Positions 1 through 8,135 of a stretch of DNA of 43,777 bases are shown here, one piece after another. The first letter of the stretch is position 1; every line of letters starts with the position of its first letter. The notes under the pieces are model-generated. The model was given only the letters and a program-made list of their open reading frames with translations. It was not told where the DNA came from and searched no databases. Source of the stretch: an uncultured Paracoccaceae bacterium (GTDB lineage: Bacteria > Pseudomonadota > Alphaproteobacteria > Rhodobacterales > Rhodobacteraceae). The DNA lies in NCBI GenBank assembly GCA_947489705.1, contig CANLEQ010000025.1, forward strand, positions 1-43,777. The letters run 5' to 3'. The translations under genes were made by a program, and so were the position numbers.

Positions 1-159
1 CCGCCAGTCCGGCCGCACGCTGCATTGAGCCAAAAGCTCCGCGCGCGGCCTCCTACACCACCACCGGGGGCACTACCCATTTCTTCCGGGCGGGACCTCG
101 GCCCAGGGACTTTGGATCATCGAGACGTCGATTTCGATGCCTTGCACCCACTGGTTGAA
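1..159. other. Left edge, no recognisable gene
   Basis: This stretch lies beyond the stop codon of the integrase and is cut by the window edge. I see no start codon with a ribosome-binding site and no protein I recognise on either strand. It probably belongs to the inside of the integrated element whose integrase follows. Confidence 0.4.
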
Positions 160-2136
160 TTACGAAACCGGGGAGCCATCGGGGTCGTAATGCTCTTCCG
201 TCACGTCATTCAGCTCGTGACCGATCAAACGCTTCCGGATCGGGCATTGGCGCCGTTTCAGCATGACGTTGACGTTCGTGCGCAAGGAATGGAAGTCACG
301 CAAAGGATCATAGACACCTTCAGAAATCCGGTAGTGGGTGAAAACCTTCGTGAACGTCCCCGAGAGGCGCCCCTTGGCTGCGCAGCGCTCGATCTCAGGG
401 AAGAGCCATTCCTGCCCTTGCGCCCAGCGTTCGTCGACGAAGCGCAGCAACCCGAGATCGAGAAGGTTCTGGTGGATCGGAATTATCCGCGCTGCGGCCG
501 CCGATTTGAGGTGCTGCCCTTCGCCACTCTGAATGCGGAAGACCGGAATTCCATCAATCGTATCGAAATCGGCGGTTTTCAGTTGCAAGGCTTCCTCCAT
601 GCGAAGACCTGCATGCGCTGCAATGAGCGTTGGCCAGAAGACTGCATGTACCTCGCCGTCGAGCGGCGCAACGAAGGCCGTCGTATTCAGGAGATCTGGA
701 AGTTTGTCGCCCCAGGCGAGTCGCTTCATGACCTTCTCCTCGGCCTTCAATTTATCCAGATGATAGGTCGACCACAGAACCTTCTTCATGACGTCTTGCG
801 ACGCTGCGCCGTGATCGGCAGCGAGCCGGAATATGAACTGTATGGCTTGCAGATGGCGATAGACTGTTGCGACGCGAACGCGAGCTATGCGCGCCCGGGC
901 ACGGGCCTGTTCGGCCTCGCCCCTGTTCAGCTCACAGAACTCGATCTCGCCTTCGGCGAGAGCGAGTTTTCTGGCTTCCTCGATCTCGGTGTCTTCGATG
1001 ATCTGGTAGAGTCCCGGGGAATCCGAACTCTTGTGGTGGTTCTTCGGCAACGTCTGTAACAGGCCGCGAAATTCTTTCATCATCTTGTTCGTGAAGAAGG
1101 ATATCGGGCGATCGCCGAAGGCCTCGATCAGAAGCTTCTTTGTTCCCCTCCAGTTTGAGAGGTTGTTGGTATCCCACGTCGGGTTTCCTTCCCGCTTGTC
1201 GGTGATGGCGGCCGCGAACCAGTCCGAGAACGGGCTGTTCCCGTCGAGCAAGTTGACGTCGACCCAAAAGGGATCGCCCGGAATTCCGGCCGTGCGAATG
1301 ACGTCCTGCGGCGCGGGTGCCGGTGTCCTTGCGGGTTCGGCGGGTGCGCTTTCCAACACTACCGCCGTGGGCGGGATACTCACGTCCAGTGACGCCGGTC
1401 TGGCTGCCGACGATATCACGTTCGCGGCGCAAGCTGGCACTGGCAAATCCCCGGCAGGCGCGTCGGCTGAAGACGATGCGGGCATCTGCGCCTTGAGTTC
1501 GCACGGCCGGGGCGGCAGGGATAGCTGACCCGGAATTGGCAGGCTCTGACTTGGCGTTTGGTTTCTGCGACCGGCGTCACCGGCATCGCAGAGATAGACT
1601 CCGTTCTCGCGACGGATGTTCTCGTCGCTGACCTCGATGAGCGCACGCGTGCACCGGCGGGCCAGTTTCTGAAAGCCGTCGGCTTTGGGCCCGATGGTGA
1701 GCCCGAGCCTGCTCAGTGCCCGTTCTAAAGGTGCATGCACGGCCGCATATTCGTTGTAGACGAGCGCCGCACGCAGCGTATCCCGGGTTGCCTCATGGAA
1801 GCGAATGGCCATCTCGACGCTTTCAGCGGAGCGCGGCCCCCCAAGTTCTCGCACGGCCTCCTCCGCTTCCACCTCGAAGCGCATCAGGTCATCAACGACC
1901 CTGATCATGTCTCGCTCGTCGAGCATGTCCGCTCCGCACGCCTCTACCAGTCCGATGAGGTCTTCGGTGAAGCGAGCCGCTATCGCGGCCCGCCGACGCG
2001 CCTCGGAAACCAGATGCGTCCGGAGGGAAAAGACAAAAAACGATTTGCAGTATATTTTTGCGAGGCTGGCGGGCACCCGACGACGGAAGACGAGAGTCGC
2101 GCCTCTGCGAATAATGTAGGTGCCGGGTGCGGCCAT
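160..2136 (-). CDS. Tyrosine-type site-specific recombinase (phage/island integrase)
   Basis: This is a 658-residue tyrosine recombinase that would integrate or excise a mobile element by cutting and rejoining DNA at attachment sites. The N-terminus (about residues 1-60) has the DUF6538-like pattern of long integrases, with motifs TYIIRRGATLVFRRRVP and FSLRTHLVSEARRRA. A proline- and alanine-rich linker follows, then a core-binding region and a C-terminal catalytic domain. The catalytic residues are visible: Arg in AGLRMEEALQL, His and Arg in DFHSLR, His in RLIGHEL and the tyrosine nucleophile in EEHYDP near the C-terminus. I chose the ATG at 2136 because the conserved domain starts there; a GTG at 2181 would add 15 residues. 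It lies about 105 bases from the 3' end of tRNA-Asn, the usual arrangement for an island inserted in a tRNA gene. Base composition looks less G+C-rich than the genes to its right. The enzyme appears intact. Confidence 0.88.
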   Translation of the reverse strand: MAAPGTYIIRRGATLVFRRRVPASLAKIYCKSFFVFSLRTHLVSEARRRAAIAARFTEDLIGLVEACGADMLDERDMIRVVDDLMRFEVEAEEAVRELGGPRSAESVEMAIRFHEATRDTLRAALVYNEYAAVHAPLERALSRLGLTIGPKADGFQKLARRCTRALIEVSDENIRRENGVYLCDAGDAGRRNQTPSQSLPIPGQLSLPPRPCELKAQMPASSSADAPAGDLPVPACAANVISSAARPASLDVSIPPTAVVLESAPAEPARTPAPAPQDVIRTAGIPGDPFWVDVNLLDGNSPFSDWFAAAITDKREGNPTWDTNNLSNWRGTKKLLIEAFGDRPISFFTNKMMKEFRGLLQTLPKNHHKSSDSPGLYQIIEDTEIEEARKLALAEGEIEFCELNRGEAEQARARARIARVRVATVYRHLQAIQFIFRLAADHGAASQDVMKKVLWSTYHLDKLKAEEKVMKRLAWGDKLPDLLNTTAFVAPLDGEVHAVFWPTLIAAHAGLRMEEALQLKTADFDTIDGIPVFRIQSGEGQHLKSAAAARIIPIHQNLLDLGLLRFVDERWAQGQEWLFPEIERCAAKGRLSGTFTKVFTHYRISEGVYDPLRDFHSLRTNVNVMLKRRQCPIRKRLIGHELNDVTEEHYDPDGSPVS

Positions 2137-2160
2137 GTGTGCGACCCTTTTTCGACTCTT

Positions 2161-2180
2161 GTGTCGCAGGGTGTGTCGCA
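2161..2180. repeat. Short direct repeats GTGTCGCA upstream of the integrase
   Basis: Two copies of GTGTCGCA (2161-2168 and 2173-2180) sit 12 bases apart between the tRNA-Asn 3' end and the integrase start, with a related GTGTGCGAC at 2137-2145. Closely spaced repeats here could be arm-type binding sites for the integrase or an excisionase. That is inference from position only. Confidence 0.3.
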
Positions 2181-2224
2181 CTGCGGATTTTCTCTCGAAA
2201 ATCTCGCTAAATCTTTAATTTCAT

Positions 2225-2239
2225 TCCCCTTTTAGGGGA
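2225..2239 (-). terminator. Small hairpin just downstream of tRNA-Asn
   Basis: TCCCCT and AGGGGA form a 6-base-pair stem around a TTT loop immediately 3' of the tRNA-Asn gene on the minus strand. The tail after it is A/T-rich but has no clean T run. It could terminate the tRNA transcript or belong to the attachment-site region of the island. Confidence 0.35.
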
Positions 2240-2240
2240 T

Positions 2241-2262
2241 TGGCTCCGGCGGTAGGGATCGA
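2241..2262. other. Putative attachment site in the 3' end of tRNA-Asn
   Basis: Integrases of this class commonly recombine in the T-arm and acceptor 3' end of a tRNA gene. The integrase lies on the 3' side of this tRNA, so the element should extend to the left and a second copy of this 3' segment should mark its far end, outside the window. The exact core boundaries cannot be fixed from one junction. Confidence 0.4.
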
Positions 2263-2315
2263 ACCTACGACCAATTGATTAACAGTCAACTGCTCTACCG
2301 CTGAGCTACGCCGGA
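2241..2315 (-). tRNA. tRNA-Asn (anticodon GTT)
   Basis: The minus strand folds into a complete 75-nt cloverleaf. The acceptor stem TCCGGCG pairs with CGCCGGA, the D arm holds AGCTCAGCGGTAGAGC, the anticodon loop reads CTGTTAA with anticodon GTT, and the T arm carries the GGTTCGATCC core. The discriminator is G and CCA is encoded (2241-2243). The gene appears intact although an integrase lies directly beyond its 3' end, as expected when an element restores the tRNA 3' end on integration. Confidence 0.96.
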
Positions 2316-2373
2316 ACACTTCGGGGCGTATAGCAAGGAGGTTCGGGGCTCGCAAGAGGCGTTTGGGAAAATG

Positions 2374-3240
2374 TCAGCGCAGCGCGAAAAGCGTATTGCG
2401 ATCGAGTGCGGGATCGCTTTCCACCAAATTTCTTTCTCGCATGTCAATAAGATGCGCGAAGACGTTGCGCTCGGCCGCCGGCAATAGACGGGGGTCGTGG
2501 TGGTTGTAGATCCGCGACGCGAGCCCGGCCGGTGTGGAGGGCCCGTCGGCGAGGAGGGAAAGGATCTGCGCCTCGCGCTCGAGGCGGTGGGAGATCAGCC
2601 ATCGCAGGCGCCCGGCCGGATCCTCGACCGGATCCCCATGGCCGGGATGGAACCTGCGCCATGCGCCGCGCGAAAGACGGCGGCACGATGCCATGAACTG
2701 CGTCAGATCGCCGTCGGGGGGCGAGACCAGCGAAGACGCCCACCCCATCACCAGATCGCCGGTAAAGACCACGTCGCGCCATGCGAAGCTCAGGTGGTTG
2801 CAAAAATGACCGGGCGTCCAGAGTGCGGTCACGCTCCAACCCTCTCCCTCGATTTCCTCCCCATCCGCGAGCATCGCATCGGGGAGAAAGTCGCGATCGA
2901 CGCCCTCCCCGCCGCCCGGATCCGCGAGGGTCTCCATCACAGCCGATCGTCCGGCGCGCGGGCCGCCGAACGCGCGCACCGGCGCACCCGTCTCGTCAGA
3001 AAGCGCGCGCGCGAGCCCCGAGTGATCCAGATGGGCATGCGTGACGAGGATATCGCTGATCCGGCCTCCCGTCGCCTCGAGAATGCCTTCCAGATGTGCG
3101 TCCAGCGCGGGTCCGGGATCGATGACGGCGAAGGACCCCCGGCCCAGAAGGTACGTATTGGTGCCGGTATGGGTCATCGGCGACGGGTTCGGCGCCCGGA
3201 TCAGCCTCAGATCCCGCTCCAGGTCCACTATGTCCGACAT
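2374..3240 (-). CDS. MBL-fold metallo-hydrolase (LACTB2-like)
   Basis: This 288-residue protein belongs to the metallo-beta-lactamase fold superfamily, probably a cytoplasmic hydrolase of the LACTB2/glyoxalase II-like group. The metal-binding signature THAHLDHSG is at about residues 66-74, with further ligand histidines in TPGHFCNH, the aspartate in FTGDLVMG and a late histidine in FHPGHGDPV. The C-terminal helical part (HRLEREAQILSLL, then LASRIYNHHDPRLLPAAERNVFAHL) resembles the winged-helix tail of LACTB2-type proteins. There is no signal peptide. The gene is divergent from the histidine kinase gene with only 41 bases between starts, so the promoters must overlap. The substrate cannot be told from sequence. 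Confidence 0.85.
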   Translation of the reverse strand: MSDIVDLERDLRLIRAPNPSPMTHTGTNTYLLGRGSFAVIDPGPALDAHLEGILEATGGRISDILVTHAHLDHSGLARALSDETGAPVRAFGGPRAGRSAVMETLADPGGGEGVDRDFLPDAMLADGEEIEGEGWSVTALWTPGHFCNHLSFAWRDVVFTGDLVMGWASSLVSPPDGDLTQFMASCRRLSRGAWRRFHPGHGDPVEDPAGRLRWLISHRLEREAQILSLLADGPSTPAGLASRIYNHHDPRLLPAAERNVFAHLIDMRERNLVESDPALDRNTLFALR

Positions 3241-3281
3241 CGCGCTTTCTCGTCCGGGCTTCTGGGTCTAGCGTGCCGATC

Positions 3282-4601
3282 ATGACATTCCATTGGCTCA
3301 AACGCTATGCCCCGCGGTCGCTTTACGGGCGCGCCGCGCTGATCCTTTTGCTGCCGGTGGTGACGATCCAGCTCGTCGTGTCCGTCGTGTTCATCCAGCG
3401 GCTCTTCGAGGACGTGACCGAGCAGATGACCGGCAACGTGGCGCTGGAGCTGCGTCGGCTGGTCGAGCTCGTCGAGGCATCGCCCGACCTCGACAGCGCC
3501 CGTCCCGAGGCCCTGGCGCTGGCGCGCTCGCTCGACATCGAGATGACCTTGCCGCAGGCCGATCCCGTGACGCAGGATTCGCGGATCTTCTACGATCTCT
3601 CCGGGCGGCTCGTCCTGCCGACGCTCAACGAGGCCGTGCCCGGCATGATGGGCGTGGATCTCGCCGGCGACGACAAGCGTGTGCGGCTCAGTATCGCCAC
3701 GGATTTCGGACCGATGGGCCTGTCGTTCGATCGCAGCCGGGTATCGGCAAGCAATCCGCATCAGCTGCTGGTGATCATGATGCTCGCATCGCTCCTGATG
3801 ACCGTCATCGCCTATCTCTTCCTGCGCAACCAGTTGCGGCCGATCAAGCGGCTCTCGGATGCGGCGCAGGCCTTCGGGCGCGGACGCACCCTGCCCTACC
3901 GTCCCTCGGGCGCGACGGAGGTGCGCGAAGCGGGCGCCGCGTTCCTCGACATGCGCAACCGGATCGAGCGGCAGATGGAACAGCGCACGCTGATGCTGTC
4001 GGGGGTCAGCCATGACCTGAGGACCCCGCTCACGCGGATGCGCCTCAGCCTGTCGATGTGCGACGATCCCGAAGCCCCCGCCTTGCAGCGCGACGTGGAA
4101 GAGATGCAGCGGATGCTCGACGCGTTCCTCGATTTCGCGCGCGACGGCGCGCTCGACGATCCCGTCGACATCGACCCGGCCCTGCTGCTGCGCGACGTGG
4201 CCGAGAATGCGCGGCGTGCGGGCCAGGACGTGGCGATCGCGCGGATCACCGGCGACGGCTCCGCCTCGCTTCAGCCGCTCGCCATCACGCGGGCGCTCGA
4301 GAACCTGCTGGGAAATGCCACGCGGTACGGCACGCGCGCGGAGCTGACGCTGTCGATGACGCCGCGCGCGATCGTCTTCACGATCGAGGATGACGGCCCC
4401 GGCATCCCCGAAGAAGTCCGGGCCGACGCTTTGCGCCCGTTCTCGCGGCTCGACCCCTCGCGCAACCAGAATCGCGGCGGCGGCGTGGGACTCGGCCTCA
4501 GCATCGCGATGGATATCGCAAGGCAGCATGGCGGGATATTGCGGCTCGACCGGTCGGAACGGCTGGGCGGGCTCAAAGCGGATCTGGTGCTGGCGCGCTA
4601 G
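3282..4601 (+). CDS. Sensor histidine kinase, EnvZ/OmpR-type
   Basis: This is an inner-membrane two-component sensor kinase of about 439 residues. Transmembrane helix 1 lies at about residues 14-36 and helix 2 at about 160-185, with a periplasmic domain of roughly 120 residues between. A HAMP segment ([21 protein letters not shown]) leads to the H box [18 protein letters not shown], whose phosphorylated His is near residue 244. The ATPase domain shows an N box ([10 protein letters not shown]), a G1 box (DDGPGIPEE) and a G2 box ([11 protein letters not shown]). I chose ATG 3282; a GTG at 3273 would add three residues. No response regulator gene is adjacent, so its partner must be encoded elsewhere. 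Its stop codon overlaps the stop of convergent rlmE in the shared CTAG. Confidence 0.92.
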   Translation: MTFHWLKRYAPRSLYGRAALILLLPVVTIQLVVSVVFIQRLFEDVTEQMTGNVALELRRLVELVEASPDLDSARPEALALARSLDIEMTLPQADPVTQDSRIFYDLSGRLVLPTLNEAVPGMMGVDLAGDDKRVRLSIATDFGPMGLSFDRSRVSASNPHQLLVIMMLASLLMTVIAYLFLRNQLRPIKRLSDAAQAFGRGRTLPYRPSGATEVREAGAAFLDMRNRIERQMEQRTLMLSGVSHDLRTPLTRMRLSLSMCDDPEAPALQRDVEEMQRMLDAFLDFARDGALDDPVDIDPALLLRDVAENARRAGQDVAIARITGDGSASLQPLAITRALENLLGNATRYGTRAELTLSMTPRAIVFTIEDDGPGIPEEVRADALRPFSRLDPSRNQNRGGGVGLGLSIAMDIARQHGGILRLDRSERLGGLKADLVLAR

Positions 4602-5320
4602 CCGTCGCCTGCCGCGTCGCGCCCGCGAAACCCCGTGGCCACGACGAACTTCTCCGAACTGTCGGAGCGGCTCGACGGCGGCTTCATGTGCATCACCTTG
4701 GCAAATCGCTGCTTGAGCACCTTCTGAAGGTCGCCCTCCGCCCCGCCAGCAAGCACCTTCGCGACGAAGGTGCCCCCGTCGTCGAGGACGTCGAAGGCGA
4801 GATGGGCCGCGGCCTCGCACAGCGCGATGATCCGCAGGTGGTCGGTCTGCTTGTGACCCGAGGACGAGGCGGCCATGTCGGACATCACCACGTCCGCCCC
4901 GCCGCCGAGCCACGCCTTGAGCTGATCGTCGGCCCCCTCGTCCATGAAGTCGAGCTGATGGATCTCGGCACCCGCAACCGGCTCGACCTCCTGCAGGTCG
5001 ATGCCGAGCACGCGCCCACGCGGCTTGCCGGACGCGGCGCCGAGCGCGTTGACGCGCGGCACCGCGACCTGAAGCCACCCCCCCGGGGCGGAGCCGAGAT
5101 CGACGACCCGCGCGCCGGGCACGAGGAAGCGGTACTTGTCGTCAAGCTCCATGATCTTGAACGCCGCGCGGCCGCGATAGCCTTCGGTCTGCGCACGCTT
5201 CACGTAGGGATCGTTGAGCTGCCGCTGCAACCAGCGCGTCGAGGAACTGCGCCGCCCGCGCGCCGTCTTCACCTTCACCGTCAGATCGCGCTGGCCACGG
5301 CCGCTGGTCTTCTTGGGCAT
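4598..5320 (-). CDS. rlmE: 23S rRNA (uridine-2'-O)-methyltransferase RlmE
   Basis: RlmE (FtsJ/RrmJ) uses S-adenosylmethionine to 2'-O-methylate U2552 in the A loop of 23S rRNA, a late step of 50S assembly. The 240-residue product has the family pattern: [13 protein letters not shown] with the catalytic lysine, SAM motif [17 protein letters not shown], the catalytic aspartate in [14 protein letters not shown], the lysine in [14 protein letters not shown] and the C-terminal [22 protein letters not shown] basic N-terminal extension (about residues 1-35) is typical of alphaproteobacterial members. It lies downstream of the Ppx/GppA gene on the same strand with a 53-base gap, probably as one transcript. 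Confidence 0.96.
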   Translation of the reverse strand: MPKKTSGRGQRDLTVKVKTARGRRSSSTRWLQRQLNDPYVKRAQTEGYRGRAAFKIMELDDKYRFLVPGARVVDLGSAPGGWLQVAVPRVNALGAASGKPRGRVLGIDLQEVEPVAGAEIHQLDFMDEGADDQLKAWLGGGADVVMSDMAASSSGHKQTDHLRIIALCEAAAHLAFDVLDDGGTFVAKVLAGGAEGDLQKVLKQRFAKVMHMKPPSSRSDSSEKFVVATGFRGRDAAGDG

Positions 5321-5373
5321 GATCTCGTCGCCTCTCTCAAATGCGCGCTTCGTGAACCCTTGCGAGGCGCGGC

Positions 5374-6489
5374 TCAATAGGGGCCGTCGTCCAGCACCCC
5401 GTCCGCCGACATCTGCGCATAGAGCAACCCCTCGCGCAGGCCCCTGTCGGCGACGCTGAGCCGATCGGTCGGCCAGACCCGCAGCAATGCCTGCAGGATG
5501 GCCGACCCGGACATGATGAGCGTGTGCCGATCCCGCCCGATCCGCGGATCGGTCCGGCGACCCTCGGGCCCGAGGGTGAGATAGTTGCGGATCACGGCGT
5601 CGATCTGATCGGACGTCATGCGCAGGCCGTCCACCCGGTTGCGGTCGTAGCGGCGCAGGCCGAGATGGCTCGCCGCGACGGTCGTGACCGTGCCCGACGT
5701 GCCGATGATCTGAAACCCCTCCCGCTTCTGCTCGTTCGCGTATGGCGCGAAATTGACGAGGTTCTCCTCGAAGAACCAGCTCATGAGCGCGAAGCGCGCG
5801 GCGTCGTTGCGCACGTCGTCGAACTGCTCGCGCAGCGTGGCCACGCCGAGCGGGACGCTGATCCAGTCGACCACACGCGCCGCGGGAAACGGCGAGCCGT
5901 CGGCCGGCCAGAATCCCGCATGCAGCCGCATGATCGCCCGGGGACGGTCGACCTTGGGGACGCGCGTCAGGTCGATCCAGACGAGCTCCGTCGAGCCGCC
6001 GCCGATATCGACGACCATGAGCTGTTCGGTCTTGGTGCTCACGAGGGGCGCGCACGAGATGACCGCCAGCCGCGCCTCTTCCTCCGGTTTGATGATCTCG
6101 AGCTGCAGCCCCGTTTCCCGCCGGACAAGAGAGATGAACTCGGCCGCGTTGTGCGCGCGCCGGCAAGCCTCGGTCGCGACGAGCCGCATGTGGCTCACCT
6201 TGTGCTTTTGCAACTTCTGCTGGCAGATCCTGAGCGCATGGATCGTCCGCGCCATCGACGCGCGCGACAACCGCCCCGAACTCTCGAGTCCGGCGCCGAG
6301 CTGCACCGATTTCGCGAAGGAATCCACGACGTGAAACTGGTTGCCCTTGGGTTGGGCGATCAGCATGCGGCACGAATTCGTGCCGAGATCCAGCGCCGCA
6401 TAGAGCGACTCCGGATTGATGGGTCTGGTGCGGCGAGGCTCGACCGGTTTCGGGAACGCATCCGCACCCATGGGACGCTTTGGCGCCAT
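5374..6489 (-). CDS. Ppx/GppA-family exopolyphosphatase/ppGpp-related phosphatase
   Basis: The 371-residue product belongs to the ASKHA-fold Ppx/GppA phosphatases, which hydrolyse inorganic polyphosphate or pppGpp. The phosphate-1 motif is [13 protein letters not shown] near residue 30, the phosphate-2 motif is [15 protein letters not shown] and the adenosine-type motif is [10 protein letters not shown]. The conserved acidic stretch [10 protein letters not shown] holds the likely catalytic glutamate. The C-terminal HD-like domain of long enterobacterial Ppx is absent, as usual in alphaproteobacteria. ATG 6489 was chosen because the upstream residues look like leader sequence and the conserved domain begins after a short basic tail. 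Sequence alone does not say whether polyphosphate or pppGpp is the main substrate. Confidence 0.9.
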   Translation of the reverse strand: MAPKRPMGADAFPKPVEPRRTRPINPESLYAALDLGTNSCRMLIAQPKGNQFHVVDSFAKSVQLGAGLESSGRLSRASMARTIHALRICQQKLQKHKVSHMRLVATEACRRAHNAAEFISLVRRETGLQLEIIKPEEEARLAVISCAPLVSTKTEQLMVVDIGGGSTELVWIDLTRVPKVDRPRAIMRLHAGFWPADGSPFPAARVVDWISVPLGVATLREQFDDVRNDAARFALMSWFFEENLVNFAPYANEQKREGFQIIGTSGTVTTVAASHLGLRRYDRNRVDGLRMTSDQIDAVIRNYLTLGPEGRRTDPRIGRDRHTLIMSGSAILQALLRVWPTDRLSVADRGLREGLLYAQMSADGVLDDGPY

Positions 6490-6640
6490 TGGTGCCGCCT
6501 TCCTTACAGTTGTATTAAGACTAGGGATCCTGTCGTGTACACGCAAGCATCGTTGTCCGTGGCGTCGGGAATATCCTTGGCCCGGCACCCCGTGATCTCA
6601 TGATCATGATGAAGAATATGACACGGCCGCGATCTGGCCC

Positions 6641-6668
6641 ATCGCAACCCCAGACGATAGGTTGCGAT
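6641..6668. promoter_or_regulatory. Perfect 9-bp inverted repeat upstream of the B12/folate operon
   Basis: ATCGCAACC and GGTTGCGAT flank a 10-base spacer, 55 bases before the start of the first gene of the operon. It has no following T run, so an operator or an mRNA leader hairpin is more likely than a terminator. The regulator is unknown; the genes downstream make methionine-pathway control a reasonable guess. Confidence 0.5.
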
Positions 6669-6722
6669 CTGAAACCCGATGCGCTCCGCGACGCGCGCAA
6701 CCCGCCAGAAGGACGTGCCGGC

Positions 6723-7019
6723 ATGGCCGAGGTGACGATCGTATATTGGCGCGACATTCCCGCCCAGGTCATCGTGGGCAAGGGACGTCGCGGGACCAGG
6801 ATCCAGCTTTCCGAGCGGTTCGAGCAGGCCATCGACAGGGCGGCCATGAAGTCCGGCGCGGCCGAGACCGACGATTACCTGGCGGCCTGGCGCCGCGCCG
6901 CCCCCTACCCCGTCGAGGGCGCCGATGGCGAGGCCGCCCAGTCCGAGGCGGCGCGGATCGAACGCGAATACGATTCCGTCCAGCTGAAGAAACTGATCGA
7001 GAATGACGGGTGGGCCTGA
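6723..7019 (+). CDS. Small PF13769-type 'virulence factor' family protein
   Basis: This gene encodes 98 residues starting MAEVTIVYWRDIPAQV. The pattern VYWRDIPAQVIVGKGRRG, then LSERFEQAIDRAAM, then TDDYLAAWRR matches a small alphaproteobacterial family labelled only 'virulence factor'; no biochemical role is known to me. There are no cysteines, no signal peptide and no membrane segment, so it is probably cytoplasmic. I chose ATG 6723 because an AGAAGGA ribosome-binding site precedes it and the conserved region starts there. It is the first gene of an operon with two corrinoid/folate enzymes (57-base gap to the next), which suggests a part in B12-dependent methyl transfer rather than virulence. 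Confidence 0.75.
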   Translation: MAEVTIVYWRDIPAQVIVGKGRRGTRIQLSERFEQAIDRAAMKSGAAETDDYLAAWRRAAPYPVEGADGEAAQSEAARIEREYDSVQLKKLIENDGWA

Positions 7020-7076
7020 CCGCAGCCGCGATCACCCCCCGCGTCCCCGCGCCGCCCTACGCAAGAAGGATAGAGA

Positions 7077-8057
7077 ATGACCCGCACCGTTATTGAATCC
7101 CGGACGAAGACCGTAACGATCGGGTTCGACGAGCCCTTTTGCGTGATCGGAGAGCGGATTAACCCGACCGGCCGCAAGAAACTGGCCGCCGAACTCGAGC
7201 GCGACGACTTTTCCACCGTGGAGCAGGATGCGATCGAGCAGGTGGCCTGCGGCGCGATGGTGCTCGACGTCAATTCCGGCGCCGTCTTCACCAACAAGAT
7301 GGCCGATGACCCGCGCTATGCCGACAACAACTTCGTCGAGCCGTTGCTGATGCCGGAGTTGATCCGGCGGATCCAGGCGCTGGTCGACGTGCCACTCTGC
7401 ATCGACAGCTCGGTACCCGGCGCGCTCGAGAACGGGCTCGAGGCGGCCGAAGGGCGCCCCTTGCTCAATTCCGTCACCGGCGAAGAGGAACGGCTGGAAC
7501 TGGTCCTGCCGCTGGTCAAGAAGTACAACGTGCCCGTCGTGGCGATCTCTAACGACGATACCGGCATCAGCGAGGATCCCGAGGTACGCTTCGCCGTGGC
7601 CAAGAAGATCGTCGAGCGTGCCGCCGATTTCGGCATCCCCGCGCATGACATCGTCGTCGATCCGCTCGTCATGCCGATCGGCGCGATGGCCACCGCCGGG
7701 CACCAGGTCTTCACCCTCGTGCGCCGGTTGCGCGAAGAACTCGGGGTGAACACGACCTGCGGCGCCAGCAATATCAGCTTCGGCCTGCCGCATCGGCACG
7801 GCATCAACGCCGCATTCCTGCCGATGGCGATCACGGCGGGCATGACGAGCGCGATCATGAACCCGCTGCGCGCCGTCGAGATGGAAGCGATCCGCGCCTC
7901 GAACTTCCTGATGAACCACGACGACAACGGCTACGAGTGGATCAAGTTCTCGCGCATCCTCGACGCGGTGGAGGGCGGGCAGAGCTTCACCGATGCCTCC
8001 AAGGCGCAACTGGCGGAAGGTGGCGCACGCGGCGGGCGGCGCCGTCGCCGGACCTAG
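7077..8057 (+). CDS. Methyltetrahydrofolate-binding component of split B12-dependent methionine synthase
   Basis: The 326-residue protein has the TIM-barrel pterin-binding fold shared by dihydropteroate synthase, AcsE/MtrH and the second domain of MetH. It should bind 5-methyltetrahydrofolate and pass its methyl group to a separate corrinoid protein. Visible motifs are FCVIGERINPTGRK near residue 22, AMVLDVNSG, LCIDSSVPGALENGL, PLLNSVTGEEERL, VVAISNDDTG, DIVVDPLVMPIG and TTCGASNISFGLPHR. There is no homocysteine-binding or B12-binding domain, so it is one part of a split MetH. The C-terminus is an arginine-rich tail (GGRRRRRT). It lies 78 bases upstream of the reactivation protein. A homologous role in another corrinoid methyl-transfer pathway is possible but less likely here. 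Confidence 0.88.
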   Translation: MTRTVIESRTKTVTIGFDEPFCVIGERINPTGRKKLAAELERDDFSTVEQDAIEQVACGAMVLDVNSGAVFTNKMADDPRYADNNFVEPLLMPELIRRIQALVDVPLCIDSSVPGALENGLEAAEGRPLLNSVTGEEERLELVLPLVKKYNVPVVAISNDDTGISEDPEVRFAVAKKIVERAADFGIPAHDIVVDPLVMPIGAMATAGHQVFTLVRRLREELGVNTTCGASNISFGLPHRHGINAAFLPMAITAGMTSAIMNPLRAVEMEAIRASNFLMNHDDNGYEWIKFSRILDAVEGGQSFTDASKAQLAEGGARGGRRRRRT

Positions 8058-8135
8058 CGCCCGTCCCGCAGAGCTGCCACCGCAAGGCGCGCCGGCAGGG
8101 CGTCGCGCGCCGATCTCCGCCCTCGAGGAACCTCC

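Noticed and set aside
3228-5078. Long minus-strand frame across the histidine kinase and rlmE
   Set aside because: It is the antisense of the kinase in its upstream part and out of frame with RlmE; no motifs.
6490-6722. SAM, SAH or cobalamin riboswitch before the B12/folate operon
   Set aside because: Only one simple hairpin is visible; I could not find the conserved cores of SAM-II, SAH, SAM/SAH or B12 riboswitches. A covariance search would decide.
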